From Acestrorhynchus altus (lineage: Eukaryota; Chordata; Actinopteri; Characiformes; Acestrorhynchidae), in NCBI GenBank assembly GCA_034509495.1, contig JAVGWO010000026.1:2543909-2607908 (forward strand): 64,000 nucleotides of DNA, read 5' to 3'. The position numbers and the translations under genes were made by a program. This document shows, piece by piece, positions 23,213 through 34,814 of this stretch (position 1 is its first letter; each line of letters starts with the position of its first letter). The notes beneath the pieces are model-generated. The model was not told the origin of the DNA. It ran no database searches and worked only from the letters and a program-made list of their open reading frames with translations.

Positions 23213-24825
23213 ATTTATGCAACAAAATTGTTCTTGTACTGTAACTATTGCATTTTATCAATTCGTAAATTAATATAAATGACTAATTTCCCTCCAAAAA
23301 TCTGAGTGTTTAAGTTGTAGCACAAGATATAAAAAAGCTATATTGAAGTGTAAAACTGTATATTTAGATCTGCAACTCCAGCAATACAAACACTAAACAG
23401 GACACGTTTATAGTGAATAGCTCAACTCTAGAAAATGTATGTGTAAAAGTATTGTATTTACGATGTTCCCTACACATAAAAATAAAAATCACACCAGAAA
23501 TAAAATATGTTAAATGATTCACGTCCCATCCAGCCTAAAGGCCAGAACACCCTGGTCAAACACTCTTTGACAAACTCTGATAACAATTAGAGTGATTTTT
23601 CTTTAACCTGTAACAGTGAGGATAGCTGACAAATGACTGAGGCCAAAATGGATACAATTAATATAATATATTCAGAAATATATGTATAAAAATAGATGTG
23701 TTGGCAAAATAATGATGTTGGCGTATTTTCAGTGACTAACTCTAGTAGCCATACAGCATACTGATACAGTGTAATAGCAAATTACACAATAGGCCTGTAA
23801 CTAGTGTAAAACATAGCATTAGCAACGCTGGCTGTGGTAGTGATGTTAGATGAGGCCAATGGAGTACTAAGCCATGCATTAATGCTAACTAACTTGGCAG
23901 TTGTTATGTTGTTAAGGTAGTGTCTCTCTGTAACATAAACCCCTTTCATGATTGTGTCACAACAACCAGCAGCCGTTCCTCCAGAACCCAAAAAGTCACA
24001 TACAAAGGAGGCAGCACTGAAAGGCTGCTGATGTTGCTCTTTAAATGTAGAGGATGGCAAATCAAGTAATTAATTATCTCTGTGATTTGTAAATATCTCC
24101 TGGCTTCTGTTTTAGCTAGCGATATCTGCATCTGTAAGGGTTAGTATCTTCTGCAGTAGAGCTGAGTAGAGCTCTGACTTATTTTCATATTTCTCTCTTT
24201 TCTTCTTGAAAAAAGATGGTACTTAACCCTCACTTGACCCTTGCTAAGCACCCATCTGTGGGAGCTATACAGGTGCAGAAAGTGAGACACGTCAAGGAAT
24301 CGCCAAGGGCAAAGAGGTCTTTCCTAGCAAATAAATAATGGACTGTTACTCAGTGCCTATACCACTGCTAGTCACGGTGAGCCAGCCAGCATAAAACCCC
24401 CATCACGTTCTGCTCATTCTCATATCTTAACTGTGGGCCGCTGTATCAGCTTCTTATCAGGAATCTCTCAGACATGATTAGGTTCCATAAGAACTGTGTT
24501 CAGATCAGTGAAGACGAGTCACGTCTCTTTTTCCTTAAGGGGAATCCCACTAACAGAACTGACTGAGGTCAGGCAGGAGGACATCAGGGAGGAGGATCTA
24601 GAGCCTGCAAGGAAGCTATGAGATTAGATGAGCTGCTTTTGACTCGGGGTAGATCAAGGTCAGATACGCTGCTGTAACATCTCATGTATACAATGTATTT
24701 ATCATTTACTTCAGCATGTGCAGTGTTTTTCTATTTGAGAAATGAAGCATAGCTTCTTTCTTTCCTTTACATTCCGACTGTTTTGCAGATAATGAAATCC
24801 ACATGTATATGTTTAATATTATAAT
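23213..24825. other. Non-coding, mostly unique
   Basis: No gene recognised. A 92-codon minus-strand frame (23782-24060) has no motif I know. From 24200 to 24660 the sequence is repeat-free with balanced composition, a candidate for a conserved non-coding check. Confidence 0.4.
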
Positions 24826-25090
24826 ATTAGATTAGATTAGATTAGATATTAGATACTACATTATTGATCCCTTGGGAGGGTTCCCTCAGGGAAATTTAGG
24901 TTCCAGCAGCAGCGTCAGTACAGTACAGAAAAGAGCAGAAAGATAAGATAATAATTTAATAAAGAAAAACACTATAAAAAATATAAAGAATATATAATAT
25001 AGAGACTATATTAAAATATATAATATAGATAAATGGTGCATGAAAAAATTGCATGAAGTAAGTGCATGAATATTACACATACTATACAAT
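24826..25090 (-). mobile_element. LINE 3' tail
   Basis: ATTAG repeated five times, then ATACTACATTATTGATCCCTTGGGAGG...GGGAAATTTAGGTTCCAGCAGCAGC. This is the antisense of the teleost LINE 3' end commonly read as TTTATTGATCCC...GGGAAATT, terminating in a short tandem repeat. The body after 24960 is AT-rich 3' untranslated text. No coding part follows. The similar phrase ACTTTATTGATAATAAAG occurs at 62222. Confidence 0.65.
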
Positions 25091-25211
25091 AACTGTTAAT
25101 AACCTGTAAGAAAGTGATTTTGTTTATAATGATGAAAGGTCATTTTCATTCATTTTAAAAAAGAAAAGAAAAGAAGATGTAAACCTCAATAGTAAGTAAT
25201 GCTGTGTTTAC

Positions 25212-25690
25212 ACAGATCAGCCATAACATTAATAGCACCTATTGTAATCCATTATGATTGTCCCCTTACCATACAGGAACATTCTGTAGCTCTATAATTA
25301 CAGACTGTAGTCCATCTGTTCCTCACATATTTTCTTTCATTTCCTTTTACCATGTTTCTCAATGGTCTGGAACAGGTATTATTTGGGTGGTGGGCCATTC
25401 TCAGTAATGCAGTGACACTATAAATGGTAGTGGTATGTAAGTGTGTCTTGCACTGGCATGAGTGGAGCAGACACAGCAGTGCTGCTGGGGTTATTAAACA
25501 TTCACTCTATTAGGCACTACTTCCTAGTTGGTCCACCTAGCAGATGTAGTCCCTCATTAGTGGTCACAGGACACTGCCCACAGTGAGCTGTTGGCTTGAT
25601 ATTTGTTGTTGAATTGGATATTTGTGGACTTTTCTCAGTCCAGCAGTGGCACTGAGGACCAATGTGAGATTAAGGTGGGTTGTAAAGATG
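25212..25690. mobile_element. Non-autonomous DNA transposon, GATCAGCCATAACATTA end
   Basis: Begins AGATCAGCCATAACATTAATAGCACC, then TACAGACTGTAGTCCATCTGTT, GGTATTATTTGGGTGGTGGGCC, GAGTGGAGCAGACACAGCAGTGCTGCTGG, CTAGTTGGTCCACCT and GTGGTCACAGGACACTGCCCAC. The same blocks in the same order occur, shorter and more decayed, at 27745-27905 and 30760-31075. I recognise this as an abundant repeat of otophysan fishes with Tc1-like ends. The right end is not clear. Confidence 0.7.
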
Positions 25691-27510
25691 TCAGCCATTA
25701 GTGATGCCCAAATGGGTCTCAGTAATAATATAAGTACTGCACAAACCCACTGAGAGCCTATGTTGCCCATGTTAAACCAATGTACCCCAGGTTTCACCCA
25801 CGTGAAACCCACATGAGCATGTTGTCTGGAAAACCTCCATCACTACTGTCATCCATTGTCCCTTCTCCTTAGAGTGCATTTATGATGAAGTTGCACTTAT
25901 GTAAAAGTAGCATGATATCTGTTCTGGCGAATTTCAATACACCATATAACTCAATACCTCAAGTGACCCAAATGGGAGTTTAAAATGCCAGATTCACTCT
26001 GTTGTTGCCCTTCACACTGTCATGCAGATAACATATCAGAATAGAAGGCTTAATGAAGCCTTAGTTATGGTCAGTATGGACCCTGTCATGTTTGGTGACA
26101 TTGCTAAAGCTTACAGAAGTAAAGATACTTATATTTTTTATGATTTGTTGATTGCTGTCTGAGCCTTGTTTAAGACTGTGCTGTTCCAAAAGCAGTAAAA
26201 ATAGTCCTTCAGCAGAAATGAGTGGTAGAAGTACATTGTTTATGTGGGTAGTCTTAAAGTGACCTTGGATTTCCTATTGATGACCTAAAGCATAAAAGGT
26301 TTTTAATTATAGACAGATTCACCTTTAAGGACTGGAATGTGACACACAACAATACCCCAAAGGATGACACTGCTAAAGTTAATTGAACTGAATTTAGAAA
26401 ACATTGTCAACACTTATACTGAAGAAAAAATGTGGGTTTAACAATTTCCTCTAGATTGAGGTCCAGCTAACAATGTAAAAATGGTGTCTTAACCTAACAA
26501 TGCTTGTAATCATGCTGCAATACACTGAATTTCAAACAGGAAGTGAACAGATCAATAATGTTAATTTGTACCAGAACATGTCTGTGGAAAGCTTGTAATA
26601 AAATCAACATTAACATTTAGAACCTGAGATCTGCACTTTCCAGGCAGTTACATCCCATTTTCTAGGCTACATAACTGAGGATCAGAGTAACCTACAGATA
26701 TAGTACATATAACAAACTAGCCTTGGATTTCCTGAAAACAGCCTTGTATAAGGTTTTCCTAGGAATACTTTTCAAACATTTTGGTGAATAAAAATGAAAA
26801 CCTACAGAAATATCCCACAAAGTTGGCCAATGATTATCAAGGTTAATCTTTGGTGCAGTCCCTGTAGTCTGCCCAGGTCTTGTTAAAATCTGAACTGTCA
26901 CAGATTCTGCCATACGTGGTCCAAACTAGTTATCAGTTCATCATCGTTAATTAATTCTCATCGTTCTTCTAAGTACAGTCTCCTGTTCCTTCACCGCATT
27001 TCATGAGACCAACAACCACAGAACGAGTGGATTCAAGAAGGTCAATTTTTTTTTTTTTTGCTGCATTATTTTCCCATCATTTCTCTATATTATATTTGAT
27101 TTTTCAAATATGCCAAATTCTGAATCTGAAAATTAATAAATAAATGTATTCACTCCATGAGAAATGTGTATGAGTATTCACTCTCTACCATCCCTCTTCC
27201 TTCCCAATTAAGCTTTCAAAAGCTGAAGCTCATGCTCAGACTCTTCCATTGAATTCCCATATCCACAATCCACTGAACAACACAGTAGTTGTAGAGGAGC
27301 ACAATGGCAGCCATACACCAAAAGGCCAAATGTGAGGTCCTTTTGACTCAGAAATAGAAACTAGCATTTTCCACTGGCCCTGATTCAGTGAAAGGTCGAA
27401 CAGTAGCATTTTCTTCAATGCTAACAAGGCTATTTTATATTCAAGTGTCATAATGATGGCAACAAGTGTCTCCACAGCCTTGGGTATTAATGAGCAGAGA
27501 CACAGTCTAG
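25691..27510. other. Non-coding, AT-rich
   Basis: No gene. From 25690 to 25820 the phrases CCCATGTTAAACCAATGT and CACCCACGTGAAACCCACATG resemble 44105-44215 and 60420-60500 (CCCATGT.GG.AAACC) and may be one more unnamed repeat. A 73-codon minus frame (26692-26913) has no motif. Confidence 0.35.
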
Positions 27511-27674
<164 letters not shown>

Positions 27675-27744
27675 AATGACACTGATTACTTATTAATTGT
27701 AATATTTTTCAGAATTGTTTTGAGAGTTCCCATTAAATGTCTAT

Positions 27745-27905
27745 TCACTGATTTAACATTAAGACCACCTCCTTGTTTCTCCTCGGCCTGTCCACTCTAT
27801 CAGCATTTCTGACCATATGTGAGCACTCTGTAGCTCTTTAATTACATACTGCAGTTTCTCTGCACATGGTGGTGGTTGCATGTTAGTGTGTGTTGGGCTG
27901 CTTTC
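27745..27905. mobile_element. Fragment of the GATCAGCCATAACATTA repeat
   Basis: TTAACATTAAGACCACCTCCTTGTTTCTCC followed by a TGTCCACTCTATCAGC block, ACTCTGTAGCTCTTTAATTACA and a GTTAGTGTGTGTTGGGCTG block repeats the left half of 25212-25690. Confidence 0.6.
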
Positions 27906-28650
27906 TCATCATCCTCTCCTTTCTTCCTCCTTCCCAGTCTGCAGCCATCCAGAAGATAATTGTTTGTTTATAATAAATAAAAACTAACAAATATATGAAA
28001 AGCAGAGCAAACAAGAAAAAAAATAACTATGAGAAAATAATCAACCTTTTAAAAAGGACAAGTGATGAATACTGTCACATATCCATCCTGTTCACCTGTT
28101 CCTGATCACCACCCCACCCCACCCCACCTCATCCTCAAATCCCCAACTCATACTGCCATACAGCATTGCAATGTACTGCAATTGGGAAGGACAACTTCAG
28201 TAAAGGTTCAGAGAACAAGTGCAGTTTCTATCCTACCCCAAGACCAAGGATCTAAAATGCTGTTGTTGAATGGATTGATGCAAAGCATGAACATCAATTG
28301 TTAAGATGCTGCAGGTTCTAAGTCTAACCAACTTGATAGAGGCGATATATGTCATATGTACTCAGCACCACCCAGCCCTGGATTACTGCATCATTGATAA
28401 GCCTGAGAAGAAAACAAGGCACCCTCACCCCTGCACAGTTGTACCTCCAGATGAACATCCTCCCCTGGTGCCTCCACCTCCCCCTGCACCTCCAGCAGCA
28501 TCTTGGACACAGGGACCTGCTCTTCCTGTGCACTGGGTGACTTCAGCTCAGACTCACAGGTATCTGAAACAGAACAGAAAATTGATTGATAAGAGCCATT
28601 TAAAAAGTAAGTTCAAGCTGAATTTGATTCATTTTATAAACATGAAAAAG
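27906..28650 (+). other. Uncertain region with proline-rich frame
   Basis: A frame at 28306-28725 (139 codons) contains a Pro-rich run, VPPPPPAPPAA, near residues 55-65. It is bracketed by CTGCAG|GTTC upstream and CACAG|GTATCT downstream, which resemble splice acceptor and donor. The preceding frame 28062-28304 is also Pro/His-rich. I recognise no family. It could be an exon, a decayed transposon coding part or chance; the minus-strand frame 28324-28533 competes for the same DNA. Confidence 0.25.
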
Positions 28651-28654
28651 ACAC

Positions 28655-28845
28655 ACATGGACAAAATTATTGGTACCCCTCGGTTAATGATAGAAAAACC
28701 CACAATGGTGACAGAAATAACTTAATCTGACAAAAGTAATAAACAAAAATTCCATGAAAATGACCAAATGAATATCCAACATTGATTTTGAACCAAGGTT
28801 CAACAGAATTATTTTAAAAAGTAAACTCATACATACATGAGTACA
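28655..28845 (+). mobile_element. Tc1/mariner terminal fragment (family D)
   Basis: GGACAAAATTATTGGTACCCCTCGGTTAATGATAGAAAAACCCACAATGGTGACAG and the following AATCTGACAAAAGTAATAA...TTCAACAGAATTATTTTAAAAAGTAAACTCAT are typical end text of a fish Tc1-type element. No transposase coding part is attached. Confidence 0.65.
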
Positions 28846-29745
28846 TACACAATCATACAGATAATGTATGATCAGGCTGGGCCCATAGTTGCTGCATGGG
28901 CTGGACCCAAAGTTGCTGGATGGGGTGGGTCCATAGATGCTGGATTGGTGCAAAAGGGTAATGAGCCCCACCTGAAAACACCATCAGATGAACACACAAT
29001 TCAAAAGTTAAAGGGCACATATTTACATACTACAGCACTGTTCACATCCACTAGTCAGCTCCATTTAAGTCAAGAGGAAGCATCTATTAATAGAACCATG
29101 AATGTAGAGAACCAGCAGAAAGAACCGGCTACTGGAATGAGATGGTTGACCAGAGTGGTCTGCTGGTGCTTAGTGCACACACTTATCATATGCTGTAAGC
29201 CTGGTTGTTTCCACGGCTGAAGTAGGTGTTTGGGCTGTTAAATTTATACTGCTGGGTCTGGGTAACGTACTGATCCTCACAAATAAGGTAGCTGTAAGGT
29301 AGTTGTTGTTATTAATAGAGTGAGGAGCTGTGAGGAACTTACATGGTACAGCTGGCTTGGCTGTGGAAGCACCAGTGTAGCACTGGCCTGCCAGCCATAT
29401 GGAGAAAGTATGTTATGGAACATCATTTCCAACTTGAGAACTTGACGACGACAACAACTGTGATAGCTATGTACAAGAGAGAACTGAGGCTTGGAAATAA
29501 ACAAGCATGTACAGTAAATATACAATCCATGTAGGTGTGCACAAGCATGTATGACCCACAGGGCATGCCTTCATTCCACACATACAATATCTACTATTCC
29601 CCAGACTAAATTCCATGGGTTAAATTATGCAATACATTAATCTACCCTTTGCATCCAGATTAGGATCACACTAATAATAGAGGTCCTGTTAAAAGCTAAT
29701 TACTCCAGTAGCAATGAATAGACCTATCCCTGCCCTAGCAATACA
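28846..29745. other. Non-coding with a 24-bp triplicate
   Basis: Three imperfect 24-bp units lie at 28875-28947. They are read in a 127-codon frame (28837-29220) as AGPIVAAW, AGPKVAGW, GGSIDAGL. The frame has no other recognisable content and is not called a gene. Confidence 0.4.
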
Positions 29746-29749
29746 ACCA

Positions 29750-29885
29750 ACCATCCATCCATCCATCCATTTTCTGAACCGCTTATTAGGGTCACGGGTG
29801 AGCCGGTGCCCAGCCGGCAACTCTGAGCGCAAGGGCAGGAAACAACCCTAGACAGGGCGATAATCCATCATAGGGATACAACCAA
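29750..29885 (+). repeat. Teleost CATCCATTTTCT repeat
   Basis: (CCAT)n followed by TTTTCTGAACCGCTTATTAGGGTCACGGG..AGCC, then GCGCAAGGGCAGGAAACAACCCTAGACAGGGCG. It matches 37143-37235 closely; both are copies of one very common fish repeat. Confidence 0.75.
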
Positions 29886-30167
29886 CCACAAATTGTTAAA
29901 TTGTGGATACAAGATTAATGTACATTTACTATTAAGTGCATGAATAGAATTGCTTTTAATCAAAAAGGTGTAAACCAGTGATCACAACATAGAATCAGAA
30001 CATAGAAACATCAGAATAGCAGACCTGTCAGTATGGATGAATTATCTGACAATTATTTTCAGATGCTTACAATCAGATGCTTGCTTGATCAAGGACAAAA
30101 ATAATGAAGAACATTACTAATTTATTTACTAATTGTCTAAATTATTTTAAGAATAACAACTATTAAC

Positions 30168-30484
30168 TGTCACATATCTGTCTTATCCATCTCTGGTCTC
30201 TCTTTGTTTTATCTCCCCTCCTGCTTCTGAGCACATGTCCTGTCTCCACCCATTCCCAGCTGTGTCTAATTTGTAACCTTGCCCCTTCATGATTATGTTC
30301 CTGGCATGTCCGTTGTTCTCATTTATAATCCCCTAATTCCCAGTCTTGGTCAGTCTCCTTGTCAACTGGTTTAGTCTTGTTGATAGTTGTGATGGTTAGT
30401 GTTTGTGTAATCTGTTTAATAAATCTTCAACCTGGTGTGTACTTCTGCTTCCTCCTTCCTCCTCCTGCTTCCATATACCTGACA
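30168..30484 (+). mobile_element. Solo LTR (gypsy-like), 317 bp
   Basis: Starts TGTCACAT and ends CCTGACA. The 5-bp target duplication TTAAC is perfect (30163-30167 and 30485-30489). A TATA-like TTTATAATCCC sits at 30322, and AATAAA at 30418-30423 is the polyadenylation signal. The block CAGCTGTGTCTAATTTGTAACC is shared with the truncated LTR at 1-312, which makes these two the closest pair. No internal retrotransposon sequence adjoins either end. Confidence 0.88.
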
Positions 30485-30759
30485 TTAACAAGCTAAATTA
30501 ACTCATTAGGGCAGATTTTCCCCAAAACATCAAAGCACAAAAAATATTCTGACATGATCAAATGAGCATTATACTGAACACTTTCTATAACAGTTTAGAT
30601 TATCTTAATACTGTATAAATATTGTTTTAAAATATGTAAAAGTTGCAAAATTCAGTCAAAGTAAATGGGTTCAGTGTTTTTGTACTGAGGAGAAGCCTCT
30701 ATACAAATTACTGATTACTTGCATACTTTTTATTTGTTTCTTTATTTATTTATTTTGTC

Positions 30760-31075
30760 AGGACCACCACAGAGCAGGTATTATTTGGATAGTGGCTCAT
30801 TCAATACAGTGACAATGTCGTAGTGGTGGTATGGTTTGCACTGGTGCAATTAGATCAGACACGACAGTGCTTTTGGAGTATTTAAACACAGGATCCACTC
30901 ACTGTCCACTTCCACTGGGACACTCCTACTGGCACTTGTAGTTATATAGACAAAAAGCTCATCTGTTACTGTACAGTTTGTTTTGATCATTCTGTAGTCC
31001 TTCATTGATGGTCACAGGATAATGCTGATATTTCTGGTCTATTTTCAGTCCATCAGTGACAGTGAGGTATTTAAA
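30760..31075. mobile_element. Fragment of the GATCAGCCATAACATTA repeat
   Basis: GGACCACCACAGAGCAGGTATTATTTGGATAGTGG, then GATCAGACACGACAGTGCTTTTGGAG, CCACTCACTGTCCACTTCC and TGATGGTCACAGGATAATGCTG repeat the central and right blocks of 25212-25690. Terminal sequences are lost. Confidence 0.65.
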
Positions 31076-31242
31076 AAAATCAATTTATGTTTGAATTATG
31101 TGAAAAGGGTGAAGCATTTGGATATAACTGTATATCCCCCCCTTCTCTGCATATGTTATTTATAAAAAAAATAAATAATGTTAGATATGGGCTAGATATA
31201 GTTCTTGGCACAGAAATGTGCATATTTAACACACTATGATGG

Positions 31243-31243
<1 letters not shown>

Positions 31244-31302
<59 letters not shown>
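31244..31302 (+). repeat. (ATT)n microsatellite
   Basis: 59 bp of perfect ATT repeats. Confidence 0.97.
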
Positions 31303-31303
<1 letters not shown>

Positions 31304-32400
31304 AAAATAAAAAAAATAATTCTTGTCAGTTCATCAGGCCTGGGTAATAGTTTTTCAGTTGCTTTTCAGTAGCTTGGCAGCAACTCTAAGTCAGCTCATA
31401 TGCCATATGCATGATAAATAAATGCCATGTGTGGCTGTGTTTGTAAACATATAAATATAGGAGTTTCCTTCTCTGTCAACATGCTCAAACATAGGGTACA
31501 CAACCACATACACACACATGCCATAAACTACCATCAGATTCAATGCTTGGACTGGCATTATGTCATTTTCCCAGACTAGGTGATTCAGCGAGGACAGCGT
31601 CTGGGCTGCTCGTACGGGTGTCCAACGCTCACTACACATCCCTTATCTGCTCTTCCTCTGCTTTATTTGGAGCTGTGGAGATAGATTTCAGCCACAAACA
31701 CAGCCCTTTCCTCCCCGCGGAGTACACTGCCACCTCTTATCTTCCTCATCCAAAGACATGGGCTCCAGAGCAGGATTATTCCAACTTCTTATTGACTTCA
31801 TATTCCTCCCCTCTCCCTTTAGCTCTGCTTGTGTGGAAATCTCACAGGCAAACACAGGCTTGAATAGCTGGCAGTGGTTTATTATTTGTAGACTTCTTAC
31901 CTTTACTTTTTCAAATGAATCACTTCAGCCTTCCAGCCAGTTGTGACAATACAATGAATGATTGATGTGATTACGAACTTATAGTCTGCAACCACATTAG
32001 AACAACAAGAGCAGCACAAGACTTACTGTATCTCTCTATCCCTGTTGGGACTCTCTCTGCTGTATTATTGAGACATTATAAAATATTGCAAGAACAGAAA
32101 TAGACAGGATGCACCAAGACACCTAATTTGTTATTGTTGTTAGTGGTTTCCATGACAGACAACAGGAGAAACACACTGAGTAATACTGTACCAAAATTGT
32201 CACACCATTATCTTGGATTTTACATTATTTAGAAACTGAGATTTTGCTGAATAATAACTGAACAATTAGGGTTGTTACTGATCAAACAAACTGTGCCTTT
32301 GCCTATATAGACAGGTGAGCTGTTAACTAATGTTACATCAGTCCATAGTGGTCTCCTTTCACCCATTTGGCAGAGTTAAAAGGTCTGATATAAATATCTT
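31303..32400. other. Non-coding, one repeat-free segment
   Basis: No gene recognised. A 106-codon frame at 31543-31863 lies in a less AT-rich, repeat-free segment; it has no motif that I know and no clear splice context. Confidence 0.4.
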
Positions 32401-34810
32401 CAGATTCTGTCAGTTTAGCAGTTCAGTGACTGCAGTCTTCCACTGAACAAACTCTTCTGCTCTGTGATTACAGTGTGCAATGGGTGACTGGCATTGTCCA
32501 TTATTGTAAGCAGTTTGTCTGCAGTCCTTCTCTCTGCCACTGTCATCAAAGAGTCTAGCTCCACTCCAACCACCGATCCAGCCTGTCTGACTAGCTTGTC
32601 CAGCTGCAGCACATCTCCTCTCCTGATACTACCTTACCAGCAACCTTAAGCTCCCTTCAAGGCAAAAACTCAGGCTCAACCACTGCTACCCCTTCACACT
32701 GGCTGCCCACCTTCTGGCTACAGGACTTGGACAGTAAGGGGCTTCACAAGACAGAACTGGCCCTCTTTATGAGTTTGTTTAGTCTTTCCCTGTCTGCTGA
32801 AATACTGCTGCCTCAGCAGACCACACCATAAAAGATGCCAGGTGCCACCACTGTGACAAAGAAGGGTCTCAGGAGTGCTCCTTGCACTCCAAATGACCCC
32901 CATTTCCTCAGTTGATAAAGTAGTGCAGCAGTGTTAACTAACCAGTCCAGTTTGGTGTTTAAGTGAACACCCATGTACTTGTAAGAGTCCATTCTCTCAA
33001 TATCTATTCCCTGGATGTTCACTTGTGGATGGGTGTGTCTGCACCTGTGGAAATCCACCACCAGTTCTTTGGTATTTCTCGCATTTATCTGAAGGTGGTT
33101 TTGATGATCGCAGAGTGATCAAACTCCTTCTGGAGGTGACAGGTCAGTGAGCTGTACATGAAGTCAACAGTGTACAAGGTGTAGAGGAACAGTGCCAGAA
33201 CTATTCCTTGAGGCACCCCTGTCCACCTTGTCTGAAAGACAGTCCCATGCCCTCACATACTGTGGTCAGTTTGTGAGGTAGTCCCGTATCCAGTTTGACA
33301 GGTGACTGTCCACACCAACATATTCCAGCTTTTCCTTTAGCAGCCCCAGACTGTCTGGTGTTAAAGGCACTGGAGGCACTCACTAGAGGGCGGAGTTGGG
33401 CAAGGCCCAGCCTCTCCAGTGACTTTATCAGATGCGAAGTCAGTGCCACCAGCCTGTAGCTGTTTAGGTTCCTTGGGTGCATCAATTTTGATACAGGTAC
33501 CACACAAGATGTTTTCTACAATTGTGTTACTCTTCCCAGATTCAGGCTCAACTACACTACAGAGCTGATCTGAACTAGACTTGAGAAGTCTGGTAGTGAT
33601 GGCCTTCAGACCTACAGCTTTCCTTGCCATGATTTTTCTTAGGTCATTCCTCATCTGGGCAATTGTGAAGGACAGACTGGAGCAAGGGTGCTGGGTGCTG
33701 GAATGTGTGGATGGCAGGGGGTGGCTGAGAGCTGTTAAGATAAAGGAGTGTGAGAAAGCAGGAGGAGGGCAGCATGCTGGTAGTGTCTGTGTGCGGTGAG
33801 AGGCAGGTGAGTGATCAAATCTATTGAAGAACAGATTGAGGTTGTTCACCCACTTCTGGTTCCCCACAAATTGGGAGTTGAGCTTCTTGTGACCAGAGAT
33901 GGTTTTAAGTCCTTTTCAAACACAGTTGACATTTTTATGCTGTAACTGGTCCTCCAGCTTCCTGGTATAATTGTTGTTCCCCTCTCTTACTCTCCTTCTC
34001 AGCTCCCACATCCTTGTCACATGACCTGAAGGCCCTTTTCTTCTCTTTAAAGAGAGAAACTTTGTCAGGCGTTATCCATGGCTTGTTGGAGAAACACTGA
34101 ATGGTTTAATGGGCACAGTGTTCTCCACACAGAAGTTAAGCCTCTTCAGACTCTATTTCTTCACTGTAAGGGTCACTGGTTGTTCATGTATATGGGGTTT
34201 GTACACAGGCAGAAGATAAATTAGATTATGATCAGATCTTCTAAGCAGGGGAAGCAGTGAGGAGTTATATGCTTTCTTTATGTTGACATAAAACAGGTCC
34301 ATTGTTTTTATTGTCTTTGGCATGGCAGGTTACATACTGGGTGAAGGTGGGTAGATAGGAGAATGGCATGATTAAAGCCTGATTAAAGCATGATTAAAGT
34401 TAAGGAGGGCGTGTGGGTGCTATGTTTGCAGTCTGCATACAGTTGAGTGTAGGATGTCATAGGCCTTGTCAGCATTAGCATATGGGAGATCCCTACCTCC
34501 TCTACTACAACTCACAAGGGATATTGTACCTTTCAATGTGGCAGCACTGCTGCATTGCTATGTGCTAACAGCTGATCCCTGGAGTAAACAGTAGGAGCAC
34601 AGCTCAGCACTGGATCTCCAGACATTCCAGGTTGTAAACAGAGAGAAAAGTAGTTCAAAAACCATCACAAGCACCACATATTTGGTGTCCATTGTGTATA
34701 ACAATGATAATAAACACTGCACCAACACAAAGTAAGCTTAGCTAAAAGAAAAAGAGAGTAAAAGTTGGAAAAGAAATTTGTAAGGAGCCCTCTGTGCCAT
34801 CTTGGACATA
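32400..34810 (-). pseudogene. Non-LTR retrotransposon ORF2 relic (EN-RT)
   Basis: Reading the minus strand from 34810 down, a TGGCACAGAGGG-type LINE 5' end precedes an endonuclease remnant. TIKTMDLFYVNIKKAYNSS is followed by RRSDHNLIYLLPVYKP (SDH motif, plus-strand 34215-34243). Linker pieces NFCVENTVPIKPFSV, NQKWVNNLNLFFNRFDHSP and LRKIMARKAVG lead to the RT blocks NLNSYRLVALTSHLIKSLERL (about 33470). The C-terminal pieces are IERMDSYKYMGVHLNTKLDW (about 32970) and LVRQAGSVVGVELDSL (about 32580). The RT catalytic block, normally FSDDTAI in such proteins, reads FDHSAI at 33103-33125, so the paired Asp are lost. Stops and frameshifts are numerous. The clade (I, CR1 or Rex1 group) is not resolved. 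Confidence 0.85.
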
Positions 34811-34814
34811 TATA

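Noticed and set aside
31543..31863. 106-codon open frame as a possible exon
   Set aside because: No recognisable domain and overlapping frames on the other strand; only its repeat-free setting is of note.
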